6,340 bases of DNA. Source: Bacteroidota bacterium. Lineage in GTDB: Bacteria; Bacteroidota; Ignavibacteria; UBA10030; BY39. Location: contig JAHJRJ010000306.1 of assembly GCA_018830765.1 (NCBI GenBank), positions 1 to 6,340 on the forward strand. Reading direction: 5' to 3'. Positions 6,249 to 6,340 of this stretch are shown in pieces. Position numbers and translations under genes: made by a program. The stretch's first letter is position 1, and every line of letters begins with the position of its first letter. A model generated the notes under the pieces. That model saw only the letters and a program-made list of their open reading frames with translations, did no database searches and was not told the DNA's origin.

Positions 6249-6340
6249 TATGGAGTATGAAGTATTGAAAAGAGATGTTCGATGTCAGATTTCCGATTTT
6301 CGTAACTCACTGCTCACCGCTCAGTGCTCAATGACTAATG
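6232..6340. repeat. Drifting heptamer repeat tract at the 3' end of aroA, running off the window
   Basis: From 6232 to the window end the sequence reads as consecutive 7-base units without a break in phase. They begin TAGAAGG (6232), TAGTAGG (6239), TAGTATG (6246), GAGTATG (6253) and pass through GATGTTC (6274), GATGTCA (6281), GATTTCC (6288), GATTTTC (6295) to ACTGCTC (6309), ACCGCTC (6316), AGTGCTC (6323). Neighbours often differ by one or two bases while the ends share little, so the motif changes gradually. AGTAGGTAGTAT (6240-6251) also occurs at 2315-2326, linking this tract to the one before aroB. The tract supplies the aroA stop (TAG 6246-6248) and contains no convincing terminator. 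Confidence 0.75.

Noticed and set aside
6038..6310. 90-residue minus-strand frame across the aroA end
   Set aside because: It is antisense to conserved AroA motifs (NDHR, SFPDF) and runs into the heptamer tract; no family features.
6308..6326. CACTG/CAGTG inverted repeat as an aroA terminator
   Set aside because: The stem is five pairs with a nine-base loop and no T run follows. The pairing is a by-product of the heptamer units.

Overview
The window is an AT-rich bacterial segment with one dense shikimate-pathway operon, a toxin-antitoxin-like pair upstream of it, and an eroded stretch between them. The organism cannot be named from this sequence. An AroD-AroE fusion, weak Shine-Dalgarno signals at most starts and degenerate simple repeats between genes are compatible with an uncultivated lineage, perhaps in the Bacteroidota/Chlorobiota/Ignavibacteriota sphere, but that is a guess. 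No tRNA, rRNA, CRISPR array or insertion sequence was seen.

Region 1 (1-1776) is an accessory module. A near-consensus sigma-70-type promoter (17-45) and a perfect 12-bp palindrome (49-60) precede a 401-residue XRE-type helix-turn-helix protein fused to an ImmA/IrrE-type zinc peptidase domain. Its stop overlaps by one base the start of a 160-residue DUF4411/PIN-like protein. Together they look like a type II toxin-antitoxin or stress-response pair.

Region 2 (1777-2371) has no intact gene. It holds a weak hairpin, a run of stops in all three forward frames (1840-1850), a pyrimidine-rich tract, and a start-less but strongly protein-like reading frame (1887-2231) that looks like the surviving 3' end of a broken gene. 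The first part of a repeat tract follows.

Region 3 (2372-6248) is a tightly packed operon: aroB, a bifunctional aroD-aroE fusion and aroA, each overlapping the next by 1-4 bases. It covers dehydroquinate synthase, dehydroquinate dehydratase, shikimate dehydrogenase and EPSP synthase (steps 2, 3, 4 and 6 to chorismate). DAHP synthase, shikimate kinase and chorismate synthase must lie elsewhere.

The most unusual feature is a pair of heptamer-phased tracts bracketing the operon (2314-2418 and 6232-6340). Each is a run of 7-base units in which neighbours mostly differ by one or a few bases, so the motif drifts along the tract. They overlap the operon's coding ends: the only in-frame ATG upstream of the conserved part of aroB, and the stop codon of aroA, both lie inside repeat units. 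They recall the heptanucleotide short tandemly repeated repetitive (STRR) sequences known from cyanobacteria, but here they appear to supply coding ends.
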